Origin: Methylobacterium sp. NMS14P
Lineage (GTDB): Bacteria > Pseudomonadota > Alphaproteobacteria > Rhizobiales > Beijerinckiaceae
Direction: 5' to 3'
DNA: 64,000 nucleotides
NCBI RefSeq assembly: GCF_028583545.1
Contig: NZ_CP087106.1
Span: forward strand, 1,742,501 to 1,806,500
Below, piece by piece: positions 46,654-55,299 of the stretch. The notes under the pieces are model-generated. The model ran no database searches. It was not told the DNA's origin and saw only the letters and a list, made by a program, of their open reading frames with translations. A program made the translations under genes and the position numbers. Position 1 is the first letter of the stretch, and the number at the start of each line of letters is the position of its first letter.

Positions 46654-47748
46654 CTATTCCTTGACGCGTCTCCGTATTCCCTTGCCCGCCGGGCGGGGCG
46701 GCACGAGCAGCGTGCTGGGATCGGCCGGGTGCAGGGTCAGGCCGCCGTCGTCGAGCACCAGCGGCAGCCGCGGAAACACCTCGCGCAGATGCGCGAGATC
46801 GGCCTTGAACGCCTGGCGGAAGCTGCGGATCGAGGCGTTCTCGGCCCCGAACTGCGCGTGGAGGTTGGCCCAGGTCAGGCGGAGCGGCCGCTGCAGGGAC
46901 CGCAGGCGGTAGCCGGTCCAGAACAGCAGGTCGAGCTTGCGCGCCGAGCCCGAGAAGGCCCGCGCGGCCCGCACGTCCACCGGCAGGGCGTGCCGGATCA
47001 GGGTCTCGTAGAATTCGGGATCGAAGCGCACCGTGCGGCCGGCCTCGTCGTCCCCCTCCCCGGCGCGGGGGCGCCACAGTTCCAGGCTGCGGAACGGCGG
47101 GACGTTGAGGGTGGTCGCGCTGTCGCGCCCGTCCCAGAGGCCGATCTGCATGGAGCAGGCGGCCAGCCGGTTCAGCTGCTCCTTGAACTGGCGGATGGTG
47201 CCGCGCTCGCCCCCCGTGACCGCGAAGCCCATCTCGCGCATGAAGCCCGACAGGGTCTCGGCCACCTTCACGGTGGGGCTGCGCTGGCGCACGGCCTCGG
47301 TGCAGAGGTGGAGCAGGACCAGCCGGGCCTTCGGGCCGTAGGGCAGCCCCTGGGGCTCGAAGGCGCCGGTCTCCGGGTCCTTGATCCGGCCGGCGATCAG
47401 GTTGAGCGAGTTGCGGCCGTAGCTGCGGGAGAATTCCCGCACCGGCCCGGGATCGCGGTAGGGCAGGCCGCACAAAGCCAGCACCGAGTGGATGTGCTGG
47501 AGGCTCGACGGGAGGGCCGGCTCGTTCTCGATCACGAGGCGCACCGCGTCGCGGCGGCGCTGGTCGCGCGACAGCCCGGCCCGGCGGCTCTCCTCCTCCC
47601 CCAGGAGGGCGGCCTGGGCATCGCGCTCGCGCTGACGGTGCAGCACGTGCTCGACGATCTGGGCGAACAGGAAGCCGCCGCGCGCCGCCTCGATCTCGGC
47701 CCGCAGGTCCGGGTCGTGGATCCCGGCGATCTTCTCCTCGATGCTCAT
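46654..47748 (-). CDS. repA: Plasmid-type replication initiator RepA (RepA_C, PF04796-like)
   Basis: 364-residue protein matching the plasmid-encoded RepA family common on alphaproteobacterial plasmids. Typical phrases, in order: SLQHIHSVLALCGLPYRDPG (about 80-100), GRNSLNLIAGRIKDPETGAF, GLPYGPKARLVLLHLCTEAV, AETLSGFMREMGFAVTGGER, GTIRQFKEQLNRLAACSMQI, RFDPEFYETLIRHALPVDVR and DLLFWTGYRLRSL. The last region is the winged-helix iteron-binding half. The ATG at 47748 gives a normal family length; the frame stays open to 48270, through the iterons, but that extension has no family similarity. Upstream lies a phased iteron array. Neighbours (rlmB, carbonic anhydrase) are chromosomal, which makes the gene odd here. 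Confidence 0.88.
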   Translation of the reverse strand: MSIEEKIAGIHDPDLRAEIEAARGGFLFAQIVEHVLHRQRERDAQAALLGEEESRRAGLSRDQRRRDAVRLVIENEPALPSSLQHIHSVLALCGLPYRDPGPVREFSRSYGRNSLNLIAGRIKDPETGAFEPQGLPYGPKARLVLLHLCTEAVRQRSPTVKVAETLSGFMREMGFAVTGGERGTIRQFKEQLNRLAACSMQIGLWDGRDSATTLNVPPFRSLELWRPRAGEGDDEAGRTVRFDPEFYETLIRHALPVDVRAARAFSGSARKLDLLFWTGYRLRSLQRPLRLTWANLHAQFGAENASIRSFRQAFKADLAHLREVFPRLPLVLDDGGLTLHPADPSTLLVPPRPAGKGIRRRVKE

Positions 47749-47942
47749 CGCCCCTCGGCCCGCGGTGCACGGGCGCGTCCATCCGGCAGGCGGACGGACG
47801 GCCCGATCCTGCCATGCCACGATTCGCCCGCCGCGGCCCCCGTCCGGTCGGCCTTGTCCCGGCAATCCACGCTTCCCCGCTGCGCGGTCGCGCCCGAAAG
47901 CGGGCCGAGGCCGGTCGCTCGACGGCCGGTCCCCGCCCCGGC

Positions 47943-48189
47943 GCGCAGAGTTCAATACGGGCCTCGTCCCCGCCGATCCGGCGCTGAGTCGGACACAGAG
48001 TCGGACGCAGAGTCCGATACGCGCGACCGCACGGTGTCCGTCCCCGTTATCCACCGACCCGGGCTCGAATCCGCGCCGAATCAGATACGCGGCCGCGCAG
48101 ATTCCGATACGCCGAGGGGCGGCCCGCGCGCAGACTCGGATACGCCACCGCGCAGAGTTCAATGCACCCCCGCGCAGAGTCGGATGCGT
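47943..48189. repeat. Iteron array (about nine 18-bp direct repeats) of a RepA-type origin
   Basis: Consensus GCGCAGAGTCSGATACGC. Copies start at 47943, 47981, 47993, 48005, 48073, 48095, 48128, 48150 and 48172, all in the same direction. Intervals in the right half are 22, 33, 22 and 22 bases, whole numbers of helical turns, so a row of RepA molecules would bind one face of the DNA. The left copies are denser (12-base steps) and more degenerate. The array sits just upstream of repA. Confidence 0.88.
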
Positions 48190-48375
48190 GAACCCGGAAC
48201 AAAGCCCTGGCACAGATGCGGAATTCGCCGCCCCATATAACCTGCTGAACTGACTCTCTGAGAGATTCATCCAGATAATCTTCCTACTGCGGATCCGACC
48301 GTTCGTTCTGACGAACGACCGTGTCGAGCCCGCACGTGCACAGAGTTCGAAGGGAATATGAGCAGGTTTTCCACA
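48047..48375. other. Probable replication origin core: DnaA-box-like sites and lower-GC segment
   Basis: TTATCCACC at 48047-48055 and TTTTCCACA at 48367-48375 each differ from the DnaA box TTATCCACA at one base. Between iterons and rlmB, 48228-48295 is markedly lower in GC (CCATATAACCTGCTGAACTG and CATCCAGATAATCTTCC) and may be the unwinding element. Palindromes TCTCT-G-AGAGA (48255-48265) and CGTTCGT/ACGAACG (48300-48317) flank it. This is the usual order of an iteron-type theta origin. Origin activity is inferred. Confidence 0.65.
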
Positions 48376-48638
48376 TTCCTACGAGGACCGATCGTTCCGG
48401 CTTGACGGATCGGCGAGGGAATCCGGTGCCGTGCCGCCGCGCTCCGTCGATCCCCGCGGTGGTGTCCTGGACCGCGCCGGGGTCCCGGTGTGATGCCGGC
48501 TTGACGCGGGCGATGCCGCCCGGTTTCTCGGCTCCTTCCGAGAGGGCCCTCAGAGAAGAGCGCGCCGATGCCCCCCTTGCCCGAATCCACCCGGCCCAGC
48601 CTCGCCCCAGCCAGGGTCCCTTCGCCGATCGAAGCCCG

Positions 48639-49484
48639 ATGACGGATCGCCGCGACGACGGCCGGCCGCCCGGCGGACGCCCCAACCGGCCCCGCCCGCA
48701 CGGGTCCCGGCCCCCGACCCCCAGGCCCGGAGGCCGGCCGGGCGCGGCGGCCCGCCCGTGGGAGGAGGCCGGCGACGGGCCGACCGTGCTCTACGGCTGG
48801 CATCCCGTGGTGCAGGCCCTGGGCAACGCCCGGCGGGGCCTGCACCGGCTGCTCGCCACCGAGAACGCGGCCGCGCGGCTGGAGGCCGAGTTCGGCGGCG
48901 CCGTGCGGATCACCCCGGAACTGGTGCGGCCGAGCGACATCGGCCGCCTGCTCGGCCCGGACGCCGTCCACCAGGGGCTGTACCTGGAGGCCGAGCCCCT
49001 GCCCGCCCCCGGCCTCGACGACCTGCCCGCCGACGCGCTGGTGCTGGCGCTCGACCAGATCACCGACCCGCACAACGTCGGGGCGATCGTGCGCACCGCC
49101 GCGGCCTTCGGGGTGGCCGGGATCGTCACCACGGCGCGCCACGCGCCGGGCGCCACCGGGGTCCTGGCGAAATCCGCCTCCGGCGGCCTGGAGCACGTGC
49201 CCTTCGTGACCGTCCGGAACCTCGCCGAGGCCCTGATCGAACTGGGCGAGCGCGGCTTCACCCGGGTCGGCCTCGATTCGGACGCGCCCGAGAGCCTCGA
49301 CGCGCTGACGGTCGCGCGGCCGCTGGTGATTGTGCTGGGTGCCGAGGGCAAGGGCCTGCGCGAGCGGACCCGGGGCTGCTGCGACGTCCTGGCCCGGATC
49401 CCCTTCTCGGGCGCGATCCGCAGCCTCAACGTCTCGAACGCCGCCGCCATCACCCTCTACGCCCTCGGCCGGAGCAGGGACTGA
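48639..49484 (+). CDS. rlmB: 23S rRNA (guanosine-2'-O-)-methyltransferase RlmB, SPOUT/TrmH family
   Basis: 281-residue SPOUT methyltransferase. After a disordered Arg/Pro/Gly-rich N-terminal tail (about 1-45), the substrate-binding domain begins TVLYGWHPVVQALGNARRGL. The three SPOUT motifs are DQITDPHNVGAIVRTAAAF (about 140-158), PLVIVLGAEGKGLRERT and IPFSGAIRSLNVSNAAAITL. They form the knotted SAM site that methylates G2251-type guanosine in 23S rRNA, or possibly a tRNA. ATG at 48639 was chosen because downstream codons match the Rlm-type tail. It borders the putative plasmid-type origin. Confidence 0.93.
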   Translation: MTDRRDDGRPPGGRPNRPRPHGSRPPTPRPGGRPGAAARPWEEAGDGPTVLYGWHPVVQALGNARRGLHRLLATENAAARLEAEFGGAVRITPELVRPSDIGRLLGPDAVHQGLYLEAEPLPAPGLDDLPADALVLALDQITDPHNVGAIVRTAAAFGVAGIVTTARHAPGATGVLAKSASGGLEHVPFVTVRNLAEALIELGERGFTRVGLDSDAPESLDALTVARPLVIVLGAEGKGLRERTRGCCDVLARIPFSGAIRSLNVSNAAAITLYALGRSRD

Positions 49485-49681
49485 CAGGGACTGACAGGGG
49501 CCCGACGGGGCCGCGACGGACGCGCGACCGGGACGCGGCCGGCCCGGCACCCGATCGGTCCCGCCGCGACACGTTCGGAAACACGGAACCGGCTCCGGAT
49601 CCCCCTCTTCCGCCTAGGCAATCTTCGCAACTTCCCGTAGAATATGCGGTGAGGGGGGCGTCGGCTCGAGGGCTGCGCCGG

Positions 49682-49936
49682 ATGTTGGACGATGCGTTTA
49701 CCTACGGCGGTTGGGCCCTCGGCCTGGTCGCCGTCGGCGTGTGGATTTGGCTCGCGCGGCGCGCCTTCCCGAGCTTCGAATCCTTCGTGACGGGCTTCGA
49801 CGACGAGCTCCAGCTCGGCGCCAGCCCGGAGGAGCGCGCGCGCAGCGCGCGCTGGCATCAGGTCCGTCAGGCCGCCATGGCCCTGACGGCCGTCGCGGCC
49901 CTGTGCCTGTCGATCGGCTTCGCGATTCCCGACTGA
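49682..49936 (+). CDS. Small two-segment membrane protein, hypothetical
   Basis: 84 residues: hydrophobic segment TYGGWALGLVAVGVWIWLAR (about 7-26), an acidic loop (FVTGFDDELQLGASPEERAR), and a second segment AAMALTAVAALCLSIGFAIP (about 64-83). No known family. The ATG at 49682 begins immediately before the first segment. Confidence 0.55.
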   Translation: MLDDAFTYGGWALGLVAVGVWIWLARRAFPSFESFVTGFDDELQLGASPEERARSARWHQVRQAAMALTAVAALCLSIGFAIPD

Positions 49937-49980
49937 ACCGGTAAACCCGGAGGCGGTCCGGTCCCGTCCGATCGGGATCA

Positions 49981-50017
49981 TGCCCGGGACCTCTGCCCGG
50001 GACCTCTGCCCGGGTCC
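49981..50017. repeat. Short tandem repeat TGCCCGGGACCTC (2.8 copies)
   Basis: Two perfect 13-bp copies (49981-49993 and 49994-50006) plus TGCCCGGGTCC. The internal CCCGGG is a palindrome, so hairpins are possible. It lies upstream of the MFS transporter gene. Confidence 0.8.
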
Positions 50018-50135
50018 CGCTCCGGAGCGCGACGGTGCCGGGCGCGCACCGTCCCTGGTCCGGGGCCCCGGCGTGATGTACCGGATCCGCGGAACCGCCC
50101 CGGTACGGTCCGGGACGCGGAGGGAGCAGCCGACC

Positions 50136-51605
50136 GTGCCGCCAGCCGTCGAACGCCCGGCCGCCCCGTCATCCGGGGTCGCGCGGCCGCACGCCTCCGA
50201 CATCGCGGCGCGCCTGGAGCGGCTGCCCATGTCGGGCTACCAGCGCAGGATCTTCGCGATCATCGCCTCGGCGTGGCTCGTCGACCAGATCGACGTGGCG
50301 CTCCTGACCTTCCTGCTCGGCGCGATCGTGGCGGCCTTCGGCCTGACGCCCACCGAGGCCGGGCAGCTCGCCGCCATGACCTTCGCGGGCCAGCTCGTGG
50401 GCAACATCCTCGCGGGCACCGCCTCCGACCGGTTCGGCCGCAAGGCGGTGTTCCAGGTGACCATGGTGGTCTGGGGGCTGGCGAGCCTCGCGGCGGCGGC
50501 CGCCTGGAGCCTGCCCGTGCTGATGGCCTGCCGGTTCCTGATCGGGGTCGGCGTCGGCGGCGAGGCGCCGGTCGCGCAGGCGATGGTCTCGGAGATCGTC
50601 CCGGCCCAGGTGCGCGGCAAGTACATCGCGATCCTGGAGGGGTTCTGGGCGGTCGGCTACGTCCTCTCGGGGGCGATCAGCTTCTTCGTGCTGCCCTATC
50701 TCGGCTGGCGCTGGGCCTTCGTGGTGGTCGGCCTGCTGTCGCTCGTGGTGCTGGCGGTGCGCCGCACGATGCCGGAATCGCCCCGCTGGCTCGCCGAGGC
50801 GGGCCGCGAGGCGGAGGCGGAATCCGCGATGGCCGCGATGGAGCGGGCCGTGGAGCGCGCCACCGGCCGCCCCCTCCCCCCGGTCGCGCCGGCCCTGGCC
50901 GCGGTGACGGCCGCGGTGACGGCCGAGGCGACGGCGGCCGTGCCCGGCCCGCAGCAAGGCCCGCGACTCGGCGCCGTCGCGACGTTGTTCGCGCCCGCGT
51001 ACCGCCTGCGCACCGTGATGGCGTTCGGGCTGTGGTTCTTCGCGCTGATCGGCTTCTTCGGCCTCAATTCCTGGATCGCCGTGCTGCTCAAGGAGCGCGG
51101 CTTCTCGATCGTCGGCTCTGTGGGCTTCGTGACCCTGATCACCCTCGGCGGCATCCCGGGCTTCGCCGCCGCGGCCGTGCTGCTCGAGCGGGTCGGCCGC
51201 AAGCCCACCACCGCCCTGTTCCTGATCTGCGCGGCGGCGGCGGCCTACCTGTACGGCAATGCCGGCGCCGGGACGGTGCTGACCGTCTCGGGCGTCGCCG
51301 TGACCTGGCTGTTCGTCGCCGGCTTCGTCATGCAGTTCTTCATGTTCGGCATGTGGAGCTGCCTCTACGCCTACACGCCGGAACTCTACCCGACCCGGGC
51401 CCGGGCCACGGGCGCCGGCTTCGCCTCGGCCTTCGGGCGGATCGGCGCCATCCTGGGGCCGATGATCGTGCCGGTGCTGGTGCGCGACCACGGCCCGGCC
51501 ACCGCGTTCCAGGTCGGCGCGGGCGGCTTCCTGATCGCCGCCCTGCTGGTCCTGACCCTCGGCGTCGAGACCCGCGGCAAGGTGCTGGAGGCCGTCTCGC
51601 ACTGA
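50136..51605 (+). CDS. MFS transporter (AAHS/organic-acid proton-symporter-like)
   Basis: 489 residues with 12 predicted membrane segments. The first begins FAIIASAWLVDQIDVALLTF; the family loop GTASDRFGRKAVFQ follows segment 2; the central loop carries an Ala/Glu/Thr-rich low-complexity stretch (VTAAVTAEATAAVPGPQQGP). FGMWSCLYAYTPELYPTRAR is typical of the second half of sugar/organic-acid carriers. GTG at 50136 was chosen because AGGGAG precedes it by 8-9 bases; the longer reading lacks a ribosome-binding site. An amidohydrolase-family gene follows on the same strand after a family-B repeat, so substrate uptake for that protein is possible. Confidence 0.85.
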   Translation: MPPAVERPAAPSSGVARPHASDIAARLERLPMSGYQRRIFAIIASAWLVDQIDVALLTFLLGAIVAAFGLTPTEAGQLAAMTFAGQLVGNILAGTASDRFGRKAVFQVTMVVWGLASLAAAAAWSLPVLMACRFLIGVGVGGEAPVAQAMVSEIVPAQVRGKYIAILEGFWAVGYVLSGAISFFVLPYLGWRWAFVVVGLLSLVVLAVRRTMPESPRWLAEAGREAEAESAMAAMERAVERATGRPLPPVAPALAAVTAAVTAEATAAVPGPQQGPRLGAVATLFAPAYRLRTVMAFGLWFFALIGFFGLNSWIAVLLKERGFSIVGSVGFVTLITLGGIPGFAAAAVLLERVGRKPTTALFLICAAAAAYLYGNAGAGTVLTVSGVAVTWLFVAGFVMQFFMFGMWSCLYAYTPELYPTRARATGAGFASAFGRIGAILGPMIVPVLVRDHGPATAFQVGAGGFLIAALLVLTLGVETRGKVLEAVSH

Positions 51606-51625
51606 GCCGGTTCCCGACGCCGCGT

Positions 51626-51677
51626 GTCGGGGCTCTGCCCTGACGACCCGCCAGAGGGCCCCGCCCTCCGGAAACCC
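51626..51677. repeat. Dispersed intergenic repeat, family B, copy 3 (short form)
   Basis: GTCGGGGCTCTGCCCTGACG followed by ACCCGCCAGAGGGCCCCGCC and CTCCGGAAACCCG. Same order as copies at 28811, 31317 and 52581, with diverged hairpin arms. It separates the MFS transporter and amidohydrolase-like genes. Confidence 0.65.
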
Positions 51678-51711
51678 GACCTATCCGCCGATCACACTGG
51701 GGAGTCACAAA

Positions 51712-52569
51712 ATGCCCGTCGTGGACATGCGCAGCCGGCCGACCTTCCTGCACCGATTCTTCGGCGCCGAGCCGGACACGCCGGAATTCGGCGTCGCGCG
51801 CTGGCTGAACGCCCGGGTCGGCAGCCGGGAGGTGGAGCACTTCACCCGCGGCGCGACGATCGAGGGCTTCCGCGCCGAGATGGACGGGGCCGGCATCGAC
51901 GTCGCCGTCATGGTCGCCCGCTCGGTGCCGGGGGTGCGGGTCTCGAACGACGCCCTGGCGGAGGCCGCCCGGCACGACCCGAGGCGGCTGATCGGCATCG
52001 CCTCGGTGGACCCGGTGAAGCTCGGCCGCAAGGCTGCCCTGGCGGAGGCGCGGCGCGCCGTGACCGAACTCGGCTTCAAGGGCATCAACCTCGATGCCGG
52101 CTTCTACCGCGAGGCCATGCGGGCCGACGACGCGCGCCTGATGCCGCTCTACGAGCTGTGCCAGGACCTGAAGGTCCCGGCCTTCGTGATGTCGGGCCCG
52201 ACGACGCCGGACCTGCGCCTCAACGACCCCCTGGCGGTGGACCGGGTCGCCAGAGCCTTCCCGACGCTGCCGATCGTGTGCTGCCACGGGTTCTACCCGC
52301 ACGTGGCCGAGATGGTGACGGTGGCGTTCCGCAACGCGAACGTCCTCGTCTCGCCCGACATGTACACGTTCGCGCCGGGCGGCGGCCTCTACGTCGAGGC
52401 GGCGAACGGGTTCATGAGGGACCAGTTCCTGTTCGGCTCCTCGTTCCCGTTCCGGCCGATGGGCCAGGGCGTCGCGGATTTCCGCGGCCTCGGCCTGTCC
52501 GAGGAGGCCCTGGAGGCGGCCCTCTGGCGCAACGCCGACCGGCTGCTCGGGCTCGGCCTCGCCGCGTAG
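51712..52569 (+). CDS. Amidohydrolase-2 (ACMSD-like) family protein apparently lacking metal ligands
   Basis: 285-residue TIM-barrel protein of the amidohydrolase_2 fold. The usual N-terminal D-x-H-x-H metal motif reads VDMRSRPTF, with Arg in both His positions. A later His is kept (VCCHGFYPHVAEM), but the final Asp of GSDYP-type motifs reads GSSFPFRPM. The fold is still recognisable (GIASVDPVKLGRKAAL; GFKGINLDAGFYREAM). Such ligand-poor members are known in related families and may use a different mechanism. Ribosome-binding site GGGGAG lies before the ATG. It follows an MFS transporter gene. Confidence 0.78.
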   Translation: MPVVDMRSRPTFLHRFFGAEPDTPEFGVARWLNARVGSREVEHFTRGATIEGFRAEMDGAGIDVAVMVARSVPGVRVSNDALAEAARHDPRRLIGIASVDPVKLGRKAALAEARRAVTELGFKGINLDAGFYREAMRADDARLMPLYELCQDLKVPAFVMSGPTTPDLRLNDPLAVDRVARAFPTLPIVCCHGFYPHVAEMVTVAFRNANVLVSPDMYTFAPGGGLYVEAANGFMRDQFLFGSSFPFRPMGQGVADFRGLGLSEEALEAALWRNADRLLGLGLAA

Positions 52570-52580
52570 GGAAAGCCCGG

Positions 52581-52674
52581 TTTCGAAAGGTCCGGGACCT
52601 GTCGCGGGCGCGGCCCGCCTGTCGGGGGCGCCGCCCCGACACCCCGCCGAAGGGCCGAGCCCTTCGGGAACCCC
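52581..52674. repeat. Dispersed intergenic repeat, family B, copy 4
   Basis: TTTCGAAAGGTCCGGGACCT, then GGGGGCGCCGCCCCGACACC and CCGCCGAAGGGC CGA GCCCTTCGG with GAACCCCC. It is the best match to copy 1 at 28811. It lies between convergent genes, where its hairpin may stop transcription from both sides. Confidence 0.8.
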
Positions 52675-52678
52675 CTCC

Positions 52679-54727
52679 TCAGGCCGCCCGGACCCGGGTG
52701 AGGAAGTCCTCCACCGCGCCGCGCAGGTCGCCCGCCTGCCGGGACAGGTCGGCCGCCGCGTGCAGCACCTGGGCCGAGCCCTGGCTCGCGGTGCCGGCCG
52801 CCGCGCCGACGCCCGCCATGTGCTGCGAGACTCCGCGCGTGTCCTGCGAGGTCCGCGCGGTGGTCCGGGCGATCTCCGCGGTCGCGGCGCCCTGCTGCTC
52901 GACCATGGCGGCGATCTCGGCGCCGATCCGGGCGAGGTCGCGGATCACCGCGGTGATGCCGCCGATCGACCGGACCGAGGCCTCGGTCGATCCGGTGATC
53001 TCCCCGACCTTGCCGGCGATCGCCTCGGTGGCCCGGGCGGTCTGCTCCGCGAGGTGCTTGACCTCGGCGGCCACCACCGCGAAGCCGCGGCCCGCCTCCC
53101 CGGCGCGCGCCGCCTCGATGGTCGCGTTGAGCGCCAGCAGGTTGGTCTGGCCGGCGATCTGCGAGATGATCGCGACGATCTCCCCGATGCTGCCGGCCGC
53201 CTGGGCGAGGCGGTGGACTTCCCCGGCCATGCCGTCGGCGCTCCGGGTGGCGTTCGCCGCGAGGTCCGCCGAGGACCCGACCTGCACGCCGATCTCCCGG
53301 ACCGAGGCGGTGAGCTCCTCGGTGGCCGCCGCCACCGTGTCGGCCGAGCGGGCGGCCGAATCGGCCGACACCGCCACCGCCCGGCTGAGATCGGTCGTGT
53401 CCTGGGCGGCCCGGGCCATCCCGTGCGCGGAGGCCTCCAACTGGGCCGCCGCCGCCGAGACGGCCGCGACGATCCCGCCGACCTGGCGCTCGAAGCTGTC
53501 GGCGAGGCCGAGGGCGGCCGCGCGCCGGGCCGCCGCGGTCTCGGCGGCGAGCCGCTCCTGCGCGGCCCGGGCCGCCCGGCGCTCGGCGACGCTGTCGCGG
53601 AACGCCAGGGCGGCCGCGGCGATCGCCCGGACCTCGCGCGGCCCGCCGGTTGGGATGGTCAGGTCGGCCGTGCCCGCGTCCCGGCCGATCGCGGTCAGCA
53701 CCCCGGCCATCCGGGAGAGCGGCCGGGCGATGGCCGTGCCGAGCCAGATTGCGAGGCCGGCCGAGAGGGCGAACAGGGCGAGCCCGCCGGCGGCCCAGAG
53801 GGCCAGCATCCGCTCGGCGCGGGCGTGCACCGCCCCCGCGGCCGCCACGAGGTCGGCGGTGAGCCGGTCCTCCACGCCCTTCAGGGCGTCGATGCGCTGC
53901 GTGGCGAGGCGGAACCACGCCGGCGCGTCGCGGAAGGCGAGGGGCGTCCCCGGCACCGTCTCCTGCGCCGACGCGCGCAGGCGCGCGACCTCGCGGGCCG
54001 GCCCGGCCGCCTCCGCGGCGTCGAGCAGGGTCGCCTGTCCCGCTTCGGCCCCGGCCCGGAACAGGCCGGCATAGGTCGCCTGCTCGGCCGAGAGGGTCGC
54101 GAGGCGGCCGGCGGCCGCGAGGTCGAGGTTGCCGGAGGCGAAGACCGACGCGGCGACGGCCCGCTCCTGGCCGGCCGCCTCCTTCAGCGCCAGGAAGGCC
54201 GCGTAGGCGTTCGCCCGGGCGGCGAGGCCGGCCTCGTCGATCGCGCCGCCCATGGCCCGCACCAGCCCGAGCCCCTCCCCGATCAGGCCCGTGTAGTAGG
54301 CCACGGCCTGGGGCGGGGCCGCCGTCAGGGCATCGACCGCCCGGCGCTGCGCGGCCAGCCCCGTGAGCGCCTGCGCGAAGCCCTCGCTCCGGGCCGCGAA
54401 GACCGGCCCGAAGCCCGTCGCGGCGGTCACGGCCTCGGGCAGCCCGGCGAGCGCCGCGTCGGTGCGTCCGCGCTGGGCCGCCAGTTCCGGGCCGAACTGC
54501 GCGCCCTTCGCGCCCAGGAACAGGCTCGAGGCCCCGCGCTCCCGCTGGGCCTCGTGCACGAAGGCGCTGATCCGGGACGCGAGGCCGACCAGGCTCTCCA
54601 CCCGGTCCATCTCGGCCCGCCGCGCCCACTGGTCCGACACGGCGAGGCCGGCCGCCCCCGCGAAGGCGAGGCACGGGGCGAGCGCCACCGCCAGGATGCG
54701 GGCGCGGAGGGAGGCGAGGATCGGCAT
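52679..54727 (-). CDS. Methyl-accepting chemotaxis protein with NIT (nitrate/nitrite-sensing) domain
   Basis: 682-residue chemoreceptor. Membrane segment 1 is about residues 8-30. The extracytoplasmic part has the NIT signature [20 protein letters not shown] (about 53-72) and helices up to about 290. The second membrane segment (about 300-325, [20 protein letters not shown]) leads into HAMP ([17 protein letters not shown]). The signalling tip [20 protein letters not shown], then [20 protein letters not shown], is near-invariant. NIT domains occur in nitrate/nitrite-responsive proteins, so a nitrogen-oxide ligand is inferred. No che genes are adjacent. Confidence 0.92.
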   Translation of the reverse strand: MPILASLRARILAVALAPCLAFAGAAGLAVSDQWARRAEMDRVESLVGLASRISAFVHEAQRERGASSLFLGAKGAQFGPELAAQRGRTDAALAGLPEAVTAATGFGPVFAARSEGFAQALTGLAAQRRAVDALTAAPPQAVAYYTGLIGEGLGLVRAMGGAIDEAGLAARANAYAAFLALKEAAGQERAVAASVFASGNLDLAAAGRLATLSAEQATYAGLFRAGAEAGQATLLDAAEAAGPAREVARLRASAQETVPGTPLAFRDAPAWFRLATQRIDALKGVEDRLTADLVAAAGAVHARAERMLALWAAGGLALFALSAGLAIWLGTAIARPLSRMAGVLTAIGRDAGTADLTIPTGGPREVRAIAAAALAFRDSVAERRAARAAQERLAAETAAARRAAALGLADSFERQVGGIVAAVSAAAAQLEASAHGMARAAQDTTDLSRAVAVSADSAARSADTVAAATEELTASVREIGVQVGSSADLAANATRSADGMAGEVHRLAQAAGSIGEIVAIISQIAGQTNLLALNATIEAARAGEAGRGFAVVAAEVKHLAEQTARATEAIAGKVGEITGSTEASVRSIGGITAVIRDLARIGAEIAAMVEQQGAATAEIARTTARTSQDTRGVSQHMAGVGAAAGTASQGSAQVLHAAADLSRQAGDLRGAVEDFLTRVRAA

Positions 54728-54829
54728 CGGAAGTTCTGGAACCGTCCGGCGGGAGACGCGCCACCTTCCGGCCAAGTCATAAAAATCCAGTTATGCTGTC
54801 TCGCCCATATTCGGCACAGGTCTGCCCAA

Positions 54830-55189
54830 TCAGGCAGCGTTCTGGGCCGTATCTGCCAATTCGGCGTGCAGATCACCCCAGGTCTTCAGCGCGCGGATGA
54901 CCGGCTCGAGGGACCGCCCCCGCTCGGTCAGGCTGTATTCGACCTTCGGGGGAACCTCGGCGTAGACCGTCCGGGTGATCAGGCCGTCCGCCTCCATTTC
55001 GCGCAGCTGGTTCGTGAGCATGCGCTGGGTCACGCCGGCGACCCGCCGGCGGATCTCGTTGAAGCGCAGGGTCCCCTCCAGCAGGTGATAGAGGACCACG
55101 CCCTTCCACTTGCCGTCGATGAACCGGAGGGTCGCCTCGACGGCGCAGCCGGGGCTGCAGGCGCCGGCGTGATGGCGGGTGCGCGGCAT
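54830..55189 (-). CDS. HxlR-family redox-responsive regulator, divergent from a quinone reductase gene
   Basis: 119 residues of the HxlR winged-helix family (CAVEATLRFIDGKWKGVVLY, then HLLEGTLRFNEIRRRVAGVT and LTERGRSLEPVIRAL). Two Cys near the N-terminus (Cys11 and Cys15 in ACSPGCAVE) match the redox-sensing positions of QorR/YodB/HypR type regulators. It is divergent from an NADPH:quinone reductase-like gene with a 110-base gap, the same organisation as qorR-qor2 in Gram-positives. Repression relieved by thiol oxidation or quinones is the likely mode, by inference. Confidence 0.88.
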   Translation of the reverse strand: MPRTRHHAGACSPGCAVEATLRFIDGKWKGVVLYHLLEGTLRFNEIRRRVAGVTQRMLTNQLREMEADGLITRTVYAEVPPKVEYSLTERGRSLEPVIRALKTWGDLHAELADTAQNAA

Positions 55190-55299
55190 GGCGATGTCTC
55201 CGACGGTATCGTTTCTGGCACTATCGGCGTTTTATGTGCGTACTTGCGGTCCGTGAAGGCGGCCGGCATCTCCTGCGGCGACAGCCCGAGGAGATCACC

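Noticed and set aside
46654..48270. Longer RepA start at 48270
   Set aside because: The extra 174 residues are encoded by the iteron repeats and have no family similarity; ATG 47748 gives the normal RepA length.
48376..48638. tRNA gene upstream of rlmB
   Set aside because: No T-loop GGTTCGA-type sequence or cloverleaf pairing could be found.
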